Shown one piece after another: positions 8,648 to 16,171 of a stretch of 64,000 nt of DNA. Made by a program: the position numbers and the translations under genes. Under the pieces are notes generated by a model. The model was not told where the DNA came from. It did no database searches and was given only the letters and a program-made list of their open reading frames with translations. The stretch's first letter is position 1. Each line of letters begins with the position of its first letter. Source of the DNA: Candidatus Endobugula sertula (GTDB lineage Bacteria > Pseudomonadota > Gammaproteobacteria > Pseudomonadales > Cellvibrionaceae); assembly GCA_001723645.1 (NCBI GenBank), contig MDLC01000011.1:16908-80907 (forward strand), in the 5' to 3' direction.

Positions 8648-9327
8648 TAACCATCTCCATCCAAAGAGCTAATATCAGACAATGCATCAACGCGATTGAA
8701 ATACCGAGATAATGATAGATCGTGGCTAACAAAGACTAACGTGATATTGTTTTCAGCAACTAATGACATCAACACGGACATAAAATTATCACGGTTATCT
8801 TGATCAAGCGATGAGGTGGGTTCATCTGCGATTAATAGTGTCGGCTTATTGATAAGTGCTCGTGCAATCGCCACGCGCTGTTGCTGCCCGATACTAAGCG
8901 TACTGGCCTGTTTGTGCCAATCATCAGACGATATGTTTAATTTTTCCAATAGTGCTTCTATTTCATTTTGCCTTACACCAGATGTAGCGTGCTTGCCAAA
9001 ATGGGTCGCTAACTGAACACTTTCAACAGCATTTAAATAGGGAATGAGATTGAACTGTTGAAATACATAGCCAATATGATTGGCTCGAAATCTATCACGT
9101 TGACGCTGGTCCATTTGATCAAGGCGGTCGTTCAAAATCGAAACCTCACCATTTTTGGGGACGAGCATGCCACTAAGAAGATTAAGCAACGTGGACTTCC
9201 TGCATCCTGAAGGGCCATGAACAAAGACTTGCTCCTGAGGTCCGACAACCCAACTTTGGATATTGAGTATTGGTTTATTCGGCATCCCAGGATAAACGAC
9301 ATGAACGTCTTTAAGATTTATGGTCAT
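8647..9327 (-). CDS. ABC transporter ATP-binding protein with altered Walker A
   Basis: A 226-residue LolD/MacB-like ATPase. The Walker A region reads GPSGCRKST where GPSGxGKST is expected, so the invariant glycine before the lysine is arginine (codon AGG). The signature is LSIGQQQRVAIARAL, Walker B is LLIADEPTSSLD and the switch region is VFVSHD. It is coupled to the frameshifted permease downstream. The Walker A change should weaken ATP binding, so this subunit may be defective. Next to DUF3299 and DUF2796 proteins, it corresponds to the ABC part of ZrgABCDE-like zinc uptake loci described in Vibrio. Confidence 0.88.
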   Translation of the reverse strand: MTINLKDVHVVYPGMPNKPILNIQSWVVGPQEQVFVHGPSGCRKSTLLNLLSGMLVPKNGEVSILNDRLDQMDQRQRDRFRANHIGYVFQQFNLIPYLNAVESVQLATHFGKHATSGVRQNEIEALLEKLNISSDDWHKQASTLSIGQQQRVAIARALINKPTLLIADEPTSSLDQDNRDNFMSVLMSLVAENNITLVFVSHDLSLSRYFNRVDALSDISSLDGDG

Positions 9328-9383
9328 AATGCTGAGTCATATTTAACCGACAGAAATCATAGTGAGAACAAATTGCCAAACAT

Positions 9384-9405
9384 AAAGGTTATAATGTATC
9401 ATTTT
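9384..9405 (+). promoter_or_regulatory. Candidate Zur (zinc uptake regulator) operator
   Basis: The 22-bp site contains GTTATAATGTATCATTT and closely resembles the Zur box core GTTATANTATAAC with flanking AAA/TTT arms. It lies between the divergent ABC ATPase (start 9327) and the DUF3299 lipoprotein gene (start 9448), where a shared zinc-responsive operator would be expected. No binding data; assigned by resemblance and context. Confidence 0.6.
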
Positions 9406-9447
9406 GTGCTTAGACTTAAAATCCTAACCCTTAATAAAGCATCGAAA

Positions 9448-10125
9448 ATGGACAATATTCGTCAATTGGTCTTTAGGTTATTGGTGGTTCTATCACTCAG
9501 TGCCTGCGATAACACAGAGCCAACAAAGACGCTCTCTGGCGCTGTCAACTCAAACACCACTACTCAAGAGGTTTCTTTGAATCTGGGTGAAAAAGACACC
9601 CCTCAATCTCACATTAAACCTGAAAAAAAGCTACCAAAAACTGCATTCAAAACGGTCGAATGGACTGATCTCATGCCCAAAGAGGACTTAGATGCCTTAT
9701 CAAACCCTCCCAGCTATATCAGCGATATCGAAGATGGCTCTGTTGAAGACCAGATCAGCAACCAAATTCAAAATACCATTGCAGCGGCAAGTGATGATCG
9801 CTACCAACAAGCACTTATATCCACCCGTGTGGTTTCTGAAATGAACGGCCAAGCAATTAGAATTCCAGGTTTTATAGTGCCTTTAGAGTTTAATGATGAA
9901 CAAACCATTACCCAGTTTTTTCTAGTCCCATTTTTCGGTGCTTGTATTCATGTCCCACCACCCAATCAAATAATCTTTGTTGACTATCCTGAAGGCTTAA
10001 AGCTTGAAGCCTTATATGATCCATTTTGGGTGTCAGGCATTATAACAACCTCCTTCATCGAAAACGAACTCGCCACAGCAACATACTCTTTGAGAATGCA
10101 ATATTTTGACAACTATACAGAGTAG
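9448..10125 (+). CDS. DUF3299 lipoprotein of a zinc-linked locus
   Basis: The 225-residue protein begins MDNIRQLVFRLLVVLSLSACDN, a lipobox with Cys at about residue 20, so it should be a lipoprotein. The C-terminal half carries RIPGFIVPLEF and FGACIHVPPPNQIIFV, the DUF3299 signature, followed by DPFWVSG. The ATG at 9448 is chosen because an upstream in-frame extension to 9217 would overlap the divergent ABC ATPase gene and lacks the signal peptide. DUF3299 proteins accompany ZrgA and ABC genes in zinc-regulated loci. The gene appears intact although its ABC neighbours look damaged. Confidence 0.85.
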   Translation: MDNIRQLVFRLLVVLSLSACDNTEPTKTLSGAVNSNTTTQEVSLNLGEKDTPQSHIKPEKKLPKTAFKTVEWTDLMPKEDLDALSNPPSYISDIEDGSVEDQISNQIQNTIAAASDDRYQQALISTRVVSEMNGQAIRIPGFIVPLEFNDEQTITQFFLVPFFGACIHVPPPNQIIFVDYPEGLKLEALYDPFWVSGIITTSFIENELATATYSLRMQYFDNYTE

Positions 10126-10466
10126 AACGCTTAAGTTTTTTTGAGTTACAGATTTTAAGCATCGAAGAGAACGCAGGCCATGAGCGGTACTTCCCATTCG
10201 TTATTAATATTATTAAAAATAATCTCAACATGGCTTTCTATACAGTCATCCAATGATGAAGATAGCCCTTAACTGTCGCCGCCGTTTTGCCTTATAAAGG
10301 TATAAACGCTATTTCGCCATTTTGCGTAAATATCGTTTGAGCTTCACATAGCGCTCAGGTTTGGCCTTATTCTGTAAGGGCTTTCTTTTTACCATTAAGC
10401 ACACGCCACGGTTGTTGCACTATTGCTCTGCATTCTCAATGGCGTTGTCAATAGGGGTAATGATGC
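10126..10466. other. Gene-poor stretch with a short remnant-like reverse frame
   Basis: About 340 bp between the DUF3299 and ZrgA-like genes. The reverse strand reads a 28-residue basic peptide from ATG 10395 to stop 10309 (KPERYVKLKRYLRKMAK at its end), and a nearby frame reads PIDNAIENAEQ. Both have the flavour of transposase ends but are too short to assign. Nothing else is recognised. Confidence 0.35.
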
Positions 10467-11051
10467 TTACCTAAACTGAAGAATGGAGTTATCCGGTGTG
10501 AGCGTTATCGCACCTTGTCTCGTTTGATTTACCCACATTGCTTGGATTTTATGAATGCCTGAGAAGAGCTTAAAAAAAGCAACCCTGATTGAAGACAGCG
10601 AAGCGCTGTCTTTACAGCGGTACTGATACCACGCAGTAATGTCGCTGTGACTACCCTCTTGAACATGATCTTCATACGTACTCGATTTTTTCTGATGGGC
10701 ATGTTCATCATCACTGTTGATAAGGCTTGCTAGGTCTATTGATGTTTTAACGTGATTGCAACGACCTTCAGGGAATAAAAAAAGAGTTTCATCTCGACGA
10801 AGCTGCGACTCTGCAATTTTGATCGCAGCAACGTCTTCTTTGGTATTAGCCTTATGCTCAAAACCAACCAAATTAATTGCTGGAGACGTGAATTGAATTT
10901 CAAGGGTTTCACCCTCAATGACTATCGTCAGCTCGGATAAGCCATGCACATGAGCTCCCAAGCTGGCAACACGCGTTTGCGCATAAGTGGACTGTGTTAT
11001 CCCTATTAAAGCCATCAACAATGCGATGATATTTGCGATTAGTATTTTCAT
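10467..11051 (-). CDS. zrgA: ZrgA-like zinc uptake periplasmic protein (DUF2796)
   Basis: A 194-residue exported protein: a signal peptide ending STYAQ, then GAHVHGLSELTIVIEGETLEIQF, the characteristic DUF2796/ZrgA start with two histidines. A His/Asp/Glu-rich low-complexity segment (DDEHAHQKK...EDHVQEGSHSD) in the middle is a likely metal-binding loop, followed by WYQYRC and a beta-rich C-terminus. ZrgA was described as part of a zinc-regulated uptake system in Vibrio. It points away from the DUF3299 gene and has its own promoter region. A partial Zur-like site lies at 11133-11145. Confidence 0.82.
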   Translation of the reverse strand: MKILIANIIALLMALIGITQSTYAQTRVASLGAHVHGLSELTIVIEGETLEIQFTSPAINLVGFEHKANTKEDVAAIKIAESQLRRDETLFLFPEGRCNHVKTSIDLASLINSDDEHAHQKKSSTYEDHVQEGSHSDITAWYQYRCKDSASLSSIRVAFFKLFSGIHKIQAMWVNQTRQGAITLTPDNSILQFR

Positions 11052-11132
11052 TCGTTAAATATTCCTGTTGTCGAAGGATACTGGTTAGTGATCCGCCTCG
11101 CTTTTACCCCCTGCTTAGCACAAAACACAAGC

Positions 11133-11145
11133 CTAATACTATAAC
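11133..11145 (-). promoter_or_regulatory. Possible weak Zur-like site upstream of zrgA-like gene
   Basis: Reverse strand GTTATAGTATTAG matches the Zur core GTTATANTATAAC except at two positions in the right arm. It lies about 80 bp upstream of the ZrgA-like start. The flanks are not symmetrical, so this is weaker than the 9384 site. Confidence 0.35.
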
Positions 11146-11287
11146 TAAACTCCATACAATGTAAATGAGTCGAACACAACGGTCTGTTATTTTTATTTTT
11201 GGCGCGCTAATCAACAAATCAAGCCGAAATTGATAAAATCGAATAATATGTCATTTTTATTATAATTTTTTAATCTCAAATACTATT

Positions 11288-11301
11288 TTTTGGCGCCAAA
11301 A
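11288..11301 (+). repeat. 14-bp perfect palindrome TTTTGGCGCCAAAA
   Basis: A perfect palindrome about 100 bp upstream of the ChrB/rhodanese gene. A related TTTTTGGCGCG lies at 11196-11206. Each sits near a CGTCTGTTA-like word (GGTCTGTTA at 11181, CCGTCTGTTA at 11302), so the block looks partly duplicated. It could be a transcription-factor site. Confidence 0.6.
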
Positions 11302-11362
11302 CCGTCTGTTAATTGCTTTGCTTACTCGTCATAATTTTGGCACTTTATATGGGTGACTTTAT

Positions 11363-11381
11363 CACAATAATAATCATTAAA
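11363..11381 (+). promoter_or_regulatory. Candidate Fur box
   Basis: CACAATAATAATCATTAAA matches the 19-bp Fur consensus GATAATGATAATCATTATC at 14 positions, including an uninterrupted 10-base ATAATCATTA core. It lies 20 bp upstream of the ChrB/rhodanese start at 11402, a normal repressor position. Confidence 0.55.
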
Positions 11382-11401
11382 ATTAAACATGGACATGATG
11401 G

Positions 11402-12391
11402 ATGAAACGAACGATTACGCTAGTCTGTTTGGGGCTCTTGACCATTTCCAGTATTGCTTATGCGGTGATCACAAAGCGGGATTCCTCCGCTCTCAAGTTT
11501 GTCACATGGGATAGCTTGGAGCCCGATAAGTGGTCGTCTATCTGGCTCATCAAACAGCATATTGCCCCGCATGCCGTTATCGAAGTAAGTCCAACGGGTG
11601 ATCCATTAGGCGAAGGTATTGCTTTTGGTGTTCCGCAAGCCGAGTATAAACGTTCAGGCAATCAATCGACTTTTGAGAGTTTGCTCGTAGGGTTTGATCA
11701 ACAAGATCCAACGTTAGAACGCCTGGGTAACATCATTACTGCTATTGAAACGACGGCCTGGAATGTAGCCAATGATCCGTTAGTCTATACCGTTGAACAA
11801 CATTTTCGTCGTTTACAAGATCGCTATGGTCGCGCTTATGTTCCTATCAGTTGTTATGGGCATTTTTTTGATGTGCTCTATCAATCACTACTGATTCACA
11901 GTGATCGTAATCATTTGCAACAAACACTCAGCCAAGCGGTCAATAACCAGCAGTGCCGAAATGCCCCTTCAATGGCGGAACGCAAACAAGCGAATCGTGT
12001 TGCAGAATTACCTATTGAGCAACTGTTAGCGGAAATTGCATTAAATAAAAACGTTATTTTTGTCGACACTCGTGAACCTGCGGAGTTTGCTAAATCACAT
12101 ATTCCCGGTGCCATTAATATTCCCATGCGTGATTTGGATCAATCCGTTTATGATCAATTAAAACAAGCAGATCGTGTCATTAGTTATTGTGTGAAAGATT
12201 TTCGTGGCTACGAAGTGACGCGGCAAATGCTGGATCATGGTGTGACGAATGTAGCGGTGATGAAGCCTCATGGCTTATCCGGTTGGCAAGCATCAGGGTT
12301 GCCGTTAACCACTGAAGATATGTCGGAACAACAGGCGCAAGAACAACTAATGCAATGCGCCAGAGGCTCGCAGTCATGCAAAGCCTTGTAA
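11402..12391 (+). CDS. Exported ChrB-like domain/rhodanese fusion protein
   Basis: A 329-residue protein with an N-terminal hydrophobic segment (residues about 5-22) suggesting export or membrane anchoring. Residues about 35-190 resemble the ChrB C-terminal domain (chromate-resistance associated): WSSIWLIKQHIAPHAV, GIAFGVPQAEYKRSG, STFESLLVGF and DPTLERLGNIITAIE. The C-terminal domain (about 205-310) is rhodanese: VIFVDTREPAEFAKSHIPGAINIP, with active-site loop YCVKDFRG carrying the catalytic Cys. It overlaps the ferric-reductase-like gene by about 16 bp, implying coupling, and a Fur-like box precedes it. The substrate is unknown. Confidence 0.8.
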   Translation: MKRTITLVCLGLLTISSIAYAVITKRDSSALKFVTWDSLEPDKWSSIWLIKQHIAPHAVIEVSPTGDPLGEGIAFGVPQAEYKRSGNQSTFESLLVGFDQQDPTLERLGNIITAIETTAWNVANDPLVYTVEQHFRRLQDRYGRAYVPISCYGHFFDVLYQSLLIHSDRNHLQQTLSQAVNNQQCRNAPSMAERKQANRVAELPIEQLLAEIALNKNVIFVDTREPAEFAKSHIPGAINIPMRDLDQSVYDQLKQADRVISYCVKDFRGYEVTRQMLDHGVTNVAVMKPHGLSGWQASGLPLTTEDMSEQQAQEQLMQCARGSQSCKAL

Positions 12392-13059
12392 AAAAGCGTT
12401 ACCCTTCATTCACCATTATTCTTTTTTCTTATGGGAAAAAACTATTATGGCCGTTGGTATTTATGTTGCCTTTTGCGCTTTGGCATTTTACGTCTGATGT
12501 GCTGAATTATTTTCGCTATGGCGCGCCCACAGGACAAATCTGGTATGTATTTTCGAAGCTTTTTGGTCTGTATGCAGTATTGCTATTGTGGTATCAGGCC
12601 GTATCGACCTTGTTAATAACGACCTCCTTGACAACATTTTTTCCTCAGTGGACATTCTTACAGCACCGTATAGTGGGTAGCCTGACCTTACTTGTCGTTA
12701 TGATACATATTGCTTGTTTTGTGACGGCAGTGTCGTTACGCAAAGACACCGTTGCCTGGAATCTATTACTGCCGGACTTCCGAGATTTTTACCATACCGC
12801 GATTACCATTGGTTTGTGCAGCTTTTTTGTCATGCTAGTGGCTATAGGTACGGCGTTATTACGCAAACGTTTTCCGGCAATGTGGAAAAAAATTCACCGC
12901 AATATGGTCATCGTTATCAGTGCAGGTTTGGTTCACGGCTATTTAATTGGAACGGAAACCCGCTATGGTCTTTACGAGATATTTTACTGCGCCTTAATGG
13001 TCACCTTGCTTGCCGCTCTGTGTTTATGGTGGAAAACCACTAGGAAGGTGACAGCATGA
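12376..13059 (+). CDS. Ferric-reductase-like transmembrane protein
   Basis: A 227-residue protein with about six membrane segments. Two histidine pairs sit in helices: QHRIVGSLTLLVVMIHIA, and IHRNMVIVISAGLVHG about 90 residues later. This matches the bis-His haem-ligating pattern of ferric-reductase-like transmembrane domains. No C-terminal FAD/NAD(P) domain is present, so electrons must come from a partner. The ATG at 12376 is preferred to 12355 because AGAGG sits at the right distance. It overlaps and follows the Fur-box-preceded ChrB/rhodanese gene, suggesting a two-gene redox operon. Confidence 0.75.
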   Translation: MQSLVKKRYPSFTIILFSYGKKLLWPLVFMLPFALWHFTSDVLNYFRYGAPTGQIWYVFSKLFGLYAVLLLWYQAVSTLLITTSLTTFFPQWTFLQHRIVGSLTLLVVMIHIACFVTAVSLRKDTVAWNLLLPDFRDFYHTAITIGLCSFFVMLVAIGTALLRKRFPAMWKKIHRNMVIVISAGLVHGYLIGTETRYGLYEIFYCALMVTLLAALCLWWKTTRKVTA

Positions 13060-13130
13060 CCGGATCACAGTGACTTTAGCAGTTGTCGCAAGCGTTTGGG
13101 CACATCGAGGTTGATGAATATTAGGGCGTG

Positions 13131-13313
13131 TTAAACGACCCCATGCCACCAAGCAATACCATAACTGAGAAGGCTCATGATGGTTAAAATAGCCACTAGC
13201 CAAGCTAATAGTAACCAAGGACGAAATGGTTTCCTTTCTATTTGATGATGAGGTCGACTCAGATAACTTTCAACACGAGCCTGATCTTCTTCGGATAATT
13301 GGGGCGATTTCAT
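13131..13313 (-). CDS. DUF3094 family small membrane protein
   Basis: A 60-residue protein: a short cytosolic part LSEEDQARVESYLSRPHHQIERKPFRPW followed by one membrane helix (WLLLAWLVAILTIMSLLSYGIAW). The DQxxVExYL...ERxPFRPWxLL pattern is that of DUF3094, small single-pass proteins of pseudomonads and marine gammaproteobacteria with no known function. The gene stands alone, convergent with the ferric-reductase-like gene and separated from the SprA-like remnant by about 70 bp. Confidence 0.8.
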   Translation of the reverse strand: MKSPQLSEEDQARVESYLSRPHHQIERKPFRPWLLLAWLVAILTIMSLLSYGIAWWHGVV

Positions 13314-13380
13314 AGGTAGACATCCGTTTGTGTCAGGCGCCTATGCTACAATATTATTCTGATATAATCACCTTATGATC

Positions 13381-14142
13381 CTAAACTTGACGACTAATAA
13401 TACTGCCTAACGATTGAGGTACCTGCTGCATCCCTCCCAAAGAGACTAGCTGAGCAACCAAATCATTATTAATTTCATTAAATACACTTTCCTGATTTTT
13501 ATTCATCGCTTCTATAGTGTCAACCTCAGGGCCAGAATCTGTGTCACCACTATCCAATCCCTTAGTCTCTCTATTTTCTCTCACTGCTTTCATCTCCTCT
13601 TGCTTCTGCCGCTACCTTTCTATCCTGTGCTGATGGCTTGGCAGGTGCTAAAGCTGCGCGTTTAATAATCTGCGCTTTTTCAATGGTCGACTGTGGATCA
13701 CCACTAACAGGGCTGGTACTCATCGAGACCTCTCCTCCTATAGCATAGTTGACTCCATTAGGACCGCGTTGAAATTCGTATCTGGGAGAGCTGGCATATT
13801 GTCCTCCCACTGCTGCATGGGCTCGTTCATGATTACGCACTTCACGATCACGAGCGGCTAGCTGATGAATCACTTCCTGCTCTTGGCGCTCCTGCTCAGC
13901 CAAATGTCGCCGTAATTTTGCTTCCCGAACGTCGGCTAAAGACTTTTGATGTGCTTCTTGCCGTTCCGTTCCTCTCCCCCGATAACTTCTGTATTAATTG
14001 TTGCACTTTCTGCTGATTGCTTGACAGGTTTGAGTGTCGATTGTTGTAAATCAGTGGACTCTTCGCCCACAGGGGGCTGGCGCAATACCTGATAGCTATG
14101 GGTAGTAGATAAGATGGGAGAAGGAAAACCGTGGGTATTCAT
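13381..14142 (-). pseudogene. SprA-related putative metalloprotease, two frameshifts
   Basis: Three consecutive reverse frames together read one SprA-like protein. The N-terminal part (from ATG 14142) breaks at the CCCCC run 13976-13980. The middle frame carries ARDREVRNHERAHAAVGGQY with the HExxH zinc motif HERAH, then GGEVSMSTSPVSGDPQSTI and AALAPAKPSAQDRKVAAEA. A second break near 13594-13602 shifts into the C-terminal frame (from about 13593 to 13381). Without the shifts the protein would be about 250 residues. The family is thought to be zinc proteases of unknown substrate. Either the gene is dead or the sequence has two indel errors. Confidence 0.8.
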
Positions 14143-14165
14143 ATTGCCTCGCTAACACGCTTTAA

Positions 14166-14420
14166 TCAGGCCTGCGTATCAATCAATGCGCCTAATGCCT
14201 CATCTGCCACTTTAACGACCTGAGCTGAGGCATCAAATACATGCTGCTGTTGTCTAATTTTCACTAGCGGCTCAACAATATTTGCTACGTTGGTCGCTGT
14301 CTCAACGCTTCCAGAACGCACTAGATCATTGGCTACTTCAACCATTTCCTTACTGCTGTTATACAAGCCGGAGATACCCTGTTGAAAAACGCTACTAACA
14401 CCAGACGAAGAGTTAATCAT
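14166..14420 (-). CDS. Small flagellar rod/hook C-terminus-like protein
   Basis: An 84-residue protein whose C-terminus, IRQQQHVFDASAQVVKVADEALGALIDTQA, resembles the helical C-terminus of FlgC/FlgE/FlgG axial proteins (pattern QxxFxAxAKVVxxADEMLGxLIDxxA). The N-terminus, VFQQGISGLYNSSKEMVEVANDLV, resembles their N-terminal helix. Stand-alone versions of this mini-rod protein occur beside SprA-like genes in pseudomonads; their role is unknown. AGCAGG precedes the ATG. It lies upstream of the SprA-like pseudogene on the same strand, likely co-transcribed. Confidence 0.65.
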   Translation of the reverse strand: MINSSSGVSSVFQQGISGLYNSSKEMVEVANDLVRSGSVETATNVANIVEPLVKIRQQQHVFDASAQVVKVADEALGALIDTQA

Positions 14421-14446
14421 AAAAAAAACCTGCTAGATTAGCCTGA

Positions 14447-14478
14447 TTCTACTGGCATACCAACGCATGCCAGTAGAA
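14447..14478. repeat. 12-bp perfect inverted repeat
   Basis: TTCTACTGGCAT (14447-14458) and ATGCCAGTAGAA (14467-14478) form a stem with an 8-base loop, between the end of bioD and the start of the small rod-like gene. It may end biotin operon transcription, but no T-run follows on the reverse strand, so an intrinsic terminator is uncertain. Confidence 0.65.
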
Positions 14479-14602
14479 CCAAGGGGCAAGGTGCTATACA
14501 CACCAAACAGACAAAGCTGTTAACTAGTAGTGTAGTCAAAAAATGCACAAAAAACACCCGAAATATGGTTACCGATAAGACTGTTTCTTTGTAAGCAAAG
14601 GC

Positions 14603-15286
14603 TCAAACTAATAGTTTCCCTATATCCAAGTCGGTTTGAATATCGATTGCTTGAGGTTTATGCAAGAAAGGAATATATCCTAAACAAGGGGCAGGCAACC
14701 ATCGTTCTAATGTGGCAACGGACTCTTCTGCTGCAGACATGGTAGGAGCAATATGATTGGCCACCCACCCCGCCAAAGACAAGCCATCTCGTATAATCGC
14801 TTCAGCAGTCAACAAAGCGTGATTCAAGCACCCCAGACGTATTCCCACCACCATAACGACAGGAAGTGATAAGGCTTTCGGTAAATCAGCCAGCGTTTCT
14901 CTATGGTTTACAGGTACACGCCAACCCCCGGCTCCTTCTACCACGGTAAAATCAACACGCTTCATTAACGTACCACGGCAATAGCCCGCCAAACGATCAA
15001 TAGTCATCCGGTATCCCGCTTGCTGCGCAGCAACATGTGGCGCAATAGCTGCCTCTAAAGCCACGGGGTTTACCTGCTCATAAGCCAATTCTGTATTCAT
15101 CACTTCCTGTAGCATTACAGCATCACTATTGCGTAAGCCATCCGGCGTCTGCCCACACCCTGCCGCAACAGGTTTTAATGCCATAGTGGTTAAACCACGT
15201 GCGTTCGCAGCATGTAGCAAAGCGGCACTGACCACTGTTTTTCCAACTTCAGTATCTGTCCCAGTAATAAAAAATGCTTTAGACAT
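14603..15286 (-). CDS. bioD: Dethiobiotin synthetase
   Basis: ATP-dependent ring closure of 7,8-diaminopelargonate to dethiobiotin. FFITGTDTEVGKTVVSAALL carries the P-loop variant of BioD, ALKPVAAG has the conserved lysine, and VEGAGGWRVP is the second family motif. Length 227 residues is normal. It is the last gene of the bioBFHCD run. bioA, which makes its substrate, is not in the window and must lie elsewhere. Confidence 0.95.
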   Translation of the reverse strand: MSKAFFITGTDTEVGKTVVSAALLHAANARGLTTMALKPVAAGCGQTPDGLRNSDAVMLQEVMNTELAYEQVNPVALEAAIAPHVAAQQAGYRMTIDRLAGYCRGTLMKRVDFTVVEGAGGWRVPVNHRETLADLPKALSLPVVMVVGIRLGCLNHALLTAEAIIRDGLSLAGWVANHIAPTMSAAEESVATLERWLPAPCLGYIPFLHKPQAIDIQTDLDIGKLLV

Positions 15287-15361
15287 GTTAGCCCCTGTTA
15301 GTCATTGCGTATTTGGAATCGTAAGCTATCTTTTTCAAGTGCCTCGTTAGTCAATGAGTTT

Positions 15362-16171
15362 TCACGATTTCTGAATTATCCAGGTATCAATATCATAAGT
15401 CATGGGAATACCTTGAGGTCGCCGAAAAGTTTCATAGGCCCTGATAAAACATTTGAAAGATCGTTTACCCATTAACGATCGCCGCTGTTTACCCTTCACC
15501 GTATTAGCGCCAACATCCTTAATCGAATACAATGCGGATTTTACCGAGTCAAAATAATCTACGATGGTATGTTTCTGATGATGAATAATTGATAATTGTC
15601 TATCAGTAATCGCTTGTTGCCAAATGTCACGGTGATAAAAGCTATTCACATGTTTTTGCTGATCCACATAACACCATGCATCACGCAACTCATAAAGCGT
15701 ATTAGGCCCTAGCGAAGTAAAACAAACATAACCGCCTGGCGTTAATACTCGGTAAAAATGACACATCAATTCCGATAGATTTTCACACCACTGCAAAGAA
15801 AAATTTGCATAAATTAAACTCACCAACTGATCCGATATCTGAAGATTTTCCACATCCTCACAAAGCCAAGTTATATTATCCAGCATACTATTATTCACAG
15901 CCGCTACATCTAACATCCCCCGAGAAATATCAATACCCAAATATTGTTGTGGTTGACAATACCTAACTAGGTCTTGAGTAAAATATCCCGTACCACAACC
16001 GATATCTGCAACCACCTCAATCGAGGTGCTATCAATCACTTGCTTAATATATTGCAGTAGTTGTTGCCCTGTTTGCTGTTGAACCCGAGCCGCTTTATCG
16101 TAGCGCAATGCAGCACGACTAAAACCATCAGCAATACTCTTTTTTTGTGAGTGCCACGTGTCTACATTCAT
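15362..16171 (-). CDS. bioC: Malonyl-ACP O-methyltransferase
   Basis: An SAM-dependent methyltransferase that caps malonyl-ACP so that pimelate is made by the fatty acid machinery. The SAM-binding motif is VADIGCGTGYFTQDL, and NFSLQWCENL and LTPGGYVCFTSLGPNTLYELR match BioC. The start SQKKSIADGFSRAALRYDKAA is the family N-terminus. It overlaps the bioH 3' end by 44 bp. Length 269 residues fits. Confidence 0.93.
   Translation of the reverse strand: MNVDTWHSQKKSIADGFSRAALRYDKAARVQQQTGQQLLQYIKQVIDSTSIEVVADIGCGTGYFTQDLVRYCQPQQYLGIDISRGMLDVAAVNNSMLDNITWLCEDVENLQISDQLVSLIYANFSLQWCENLSELMCHFYRVLTPGGYVCFTSLGPNTLYELRDAWCYVDQQKHVNSFYHRDIWQQAITDRQLSIIHHQKHTIVDYFDSVKSALYSIKDVGANTVKGKQRRSLMGKRSFKCFIRAYETFRRPQGIPMTYDIDTWIIQKS

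Noticed and set aside
9217..9447. N-terminal extension of the DUF3299 ORF
   Set aside because: Overlaps the divergent ABC ATPase gene and would bury the lipoprotein signal; the true start is 9448.
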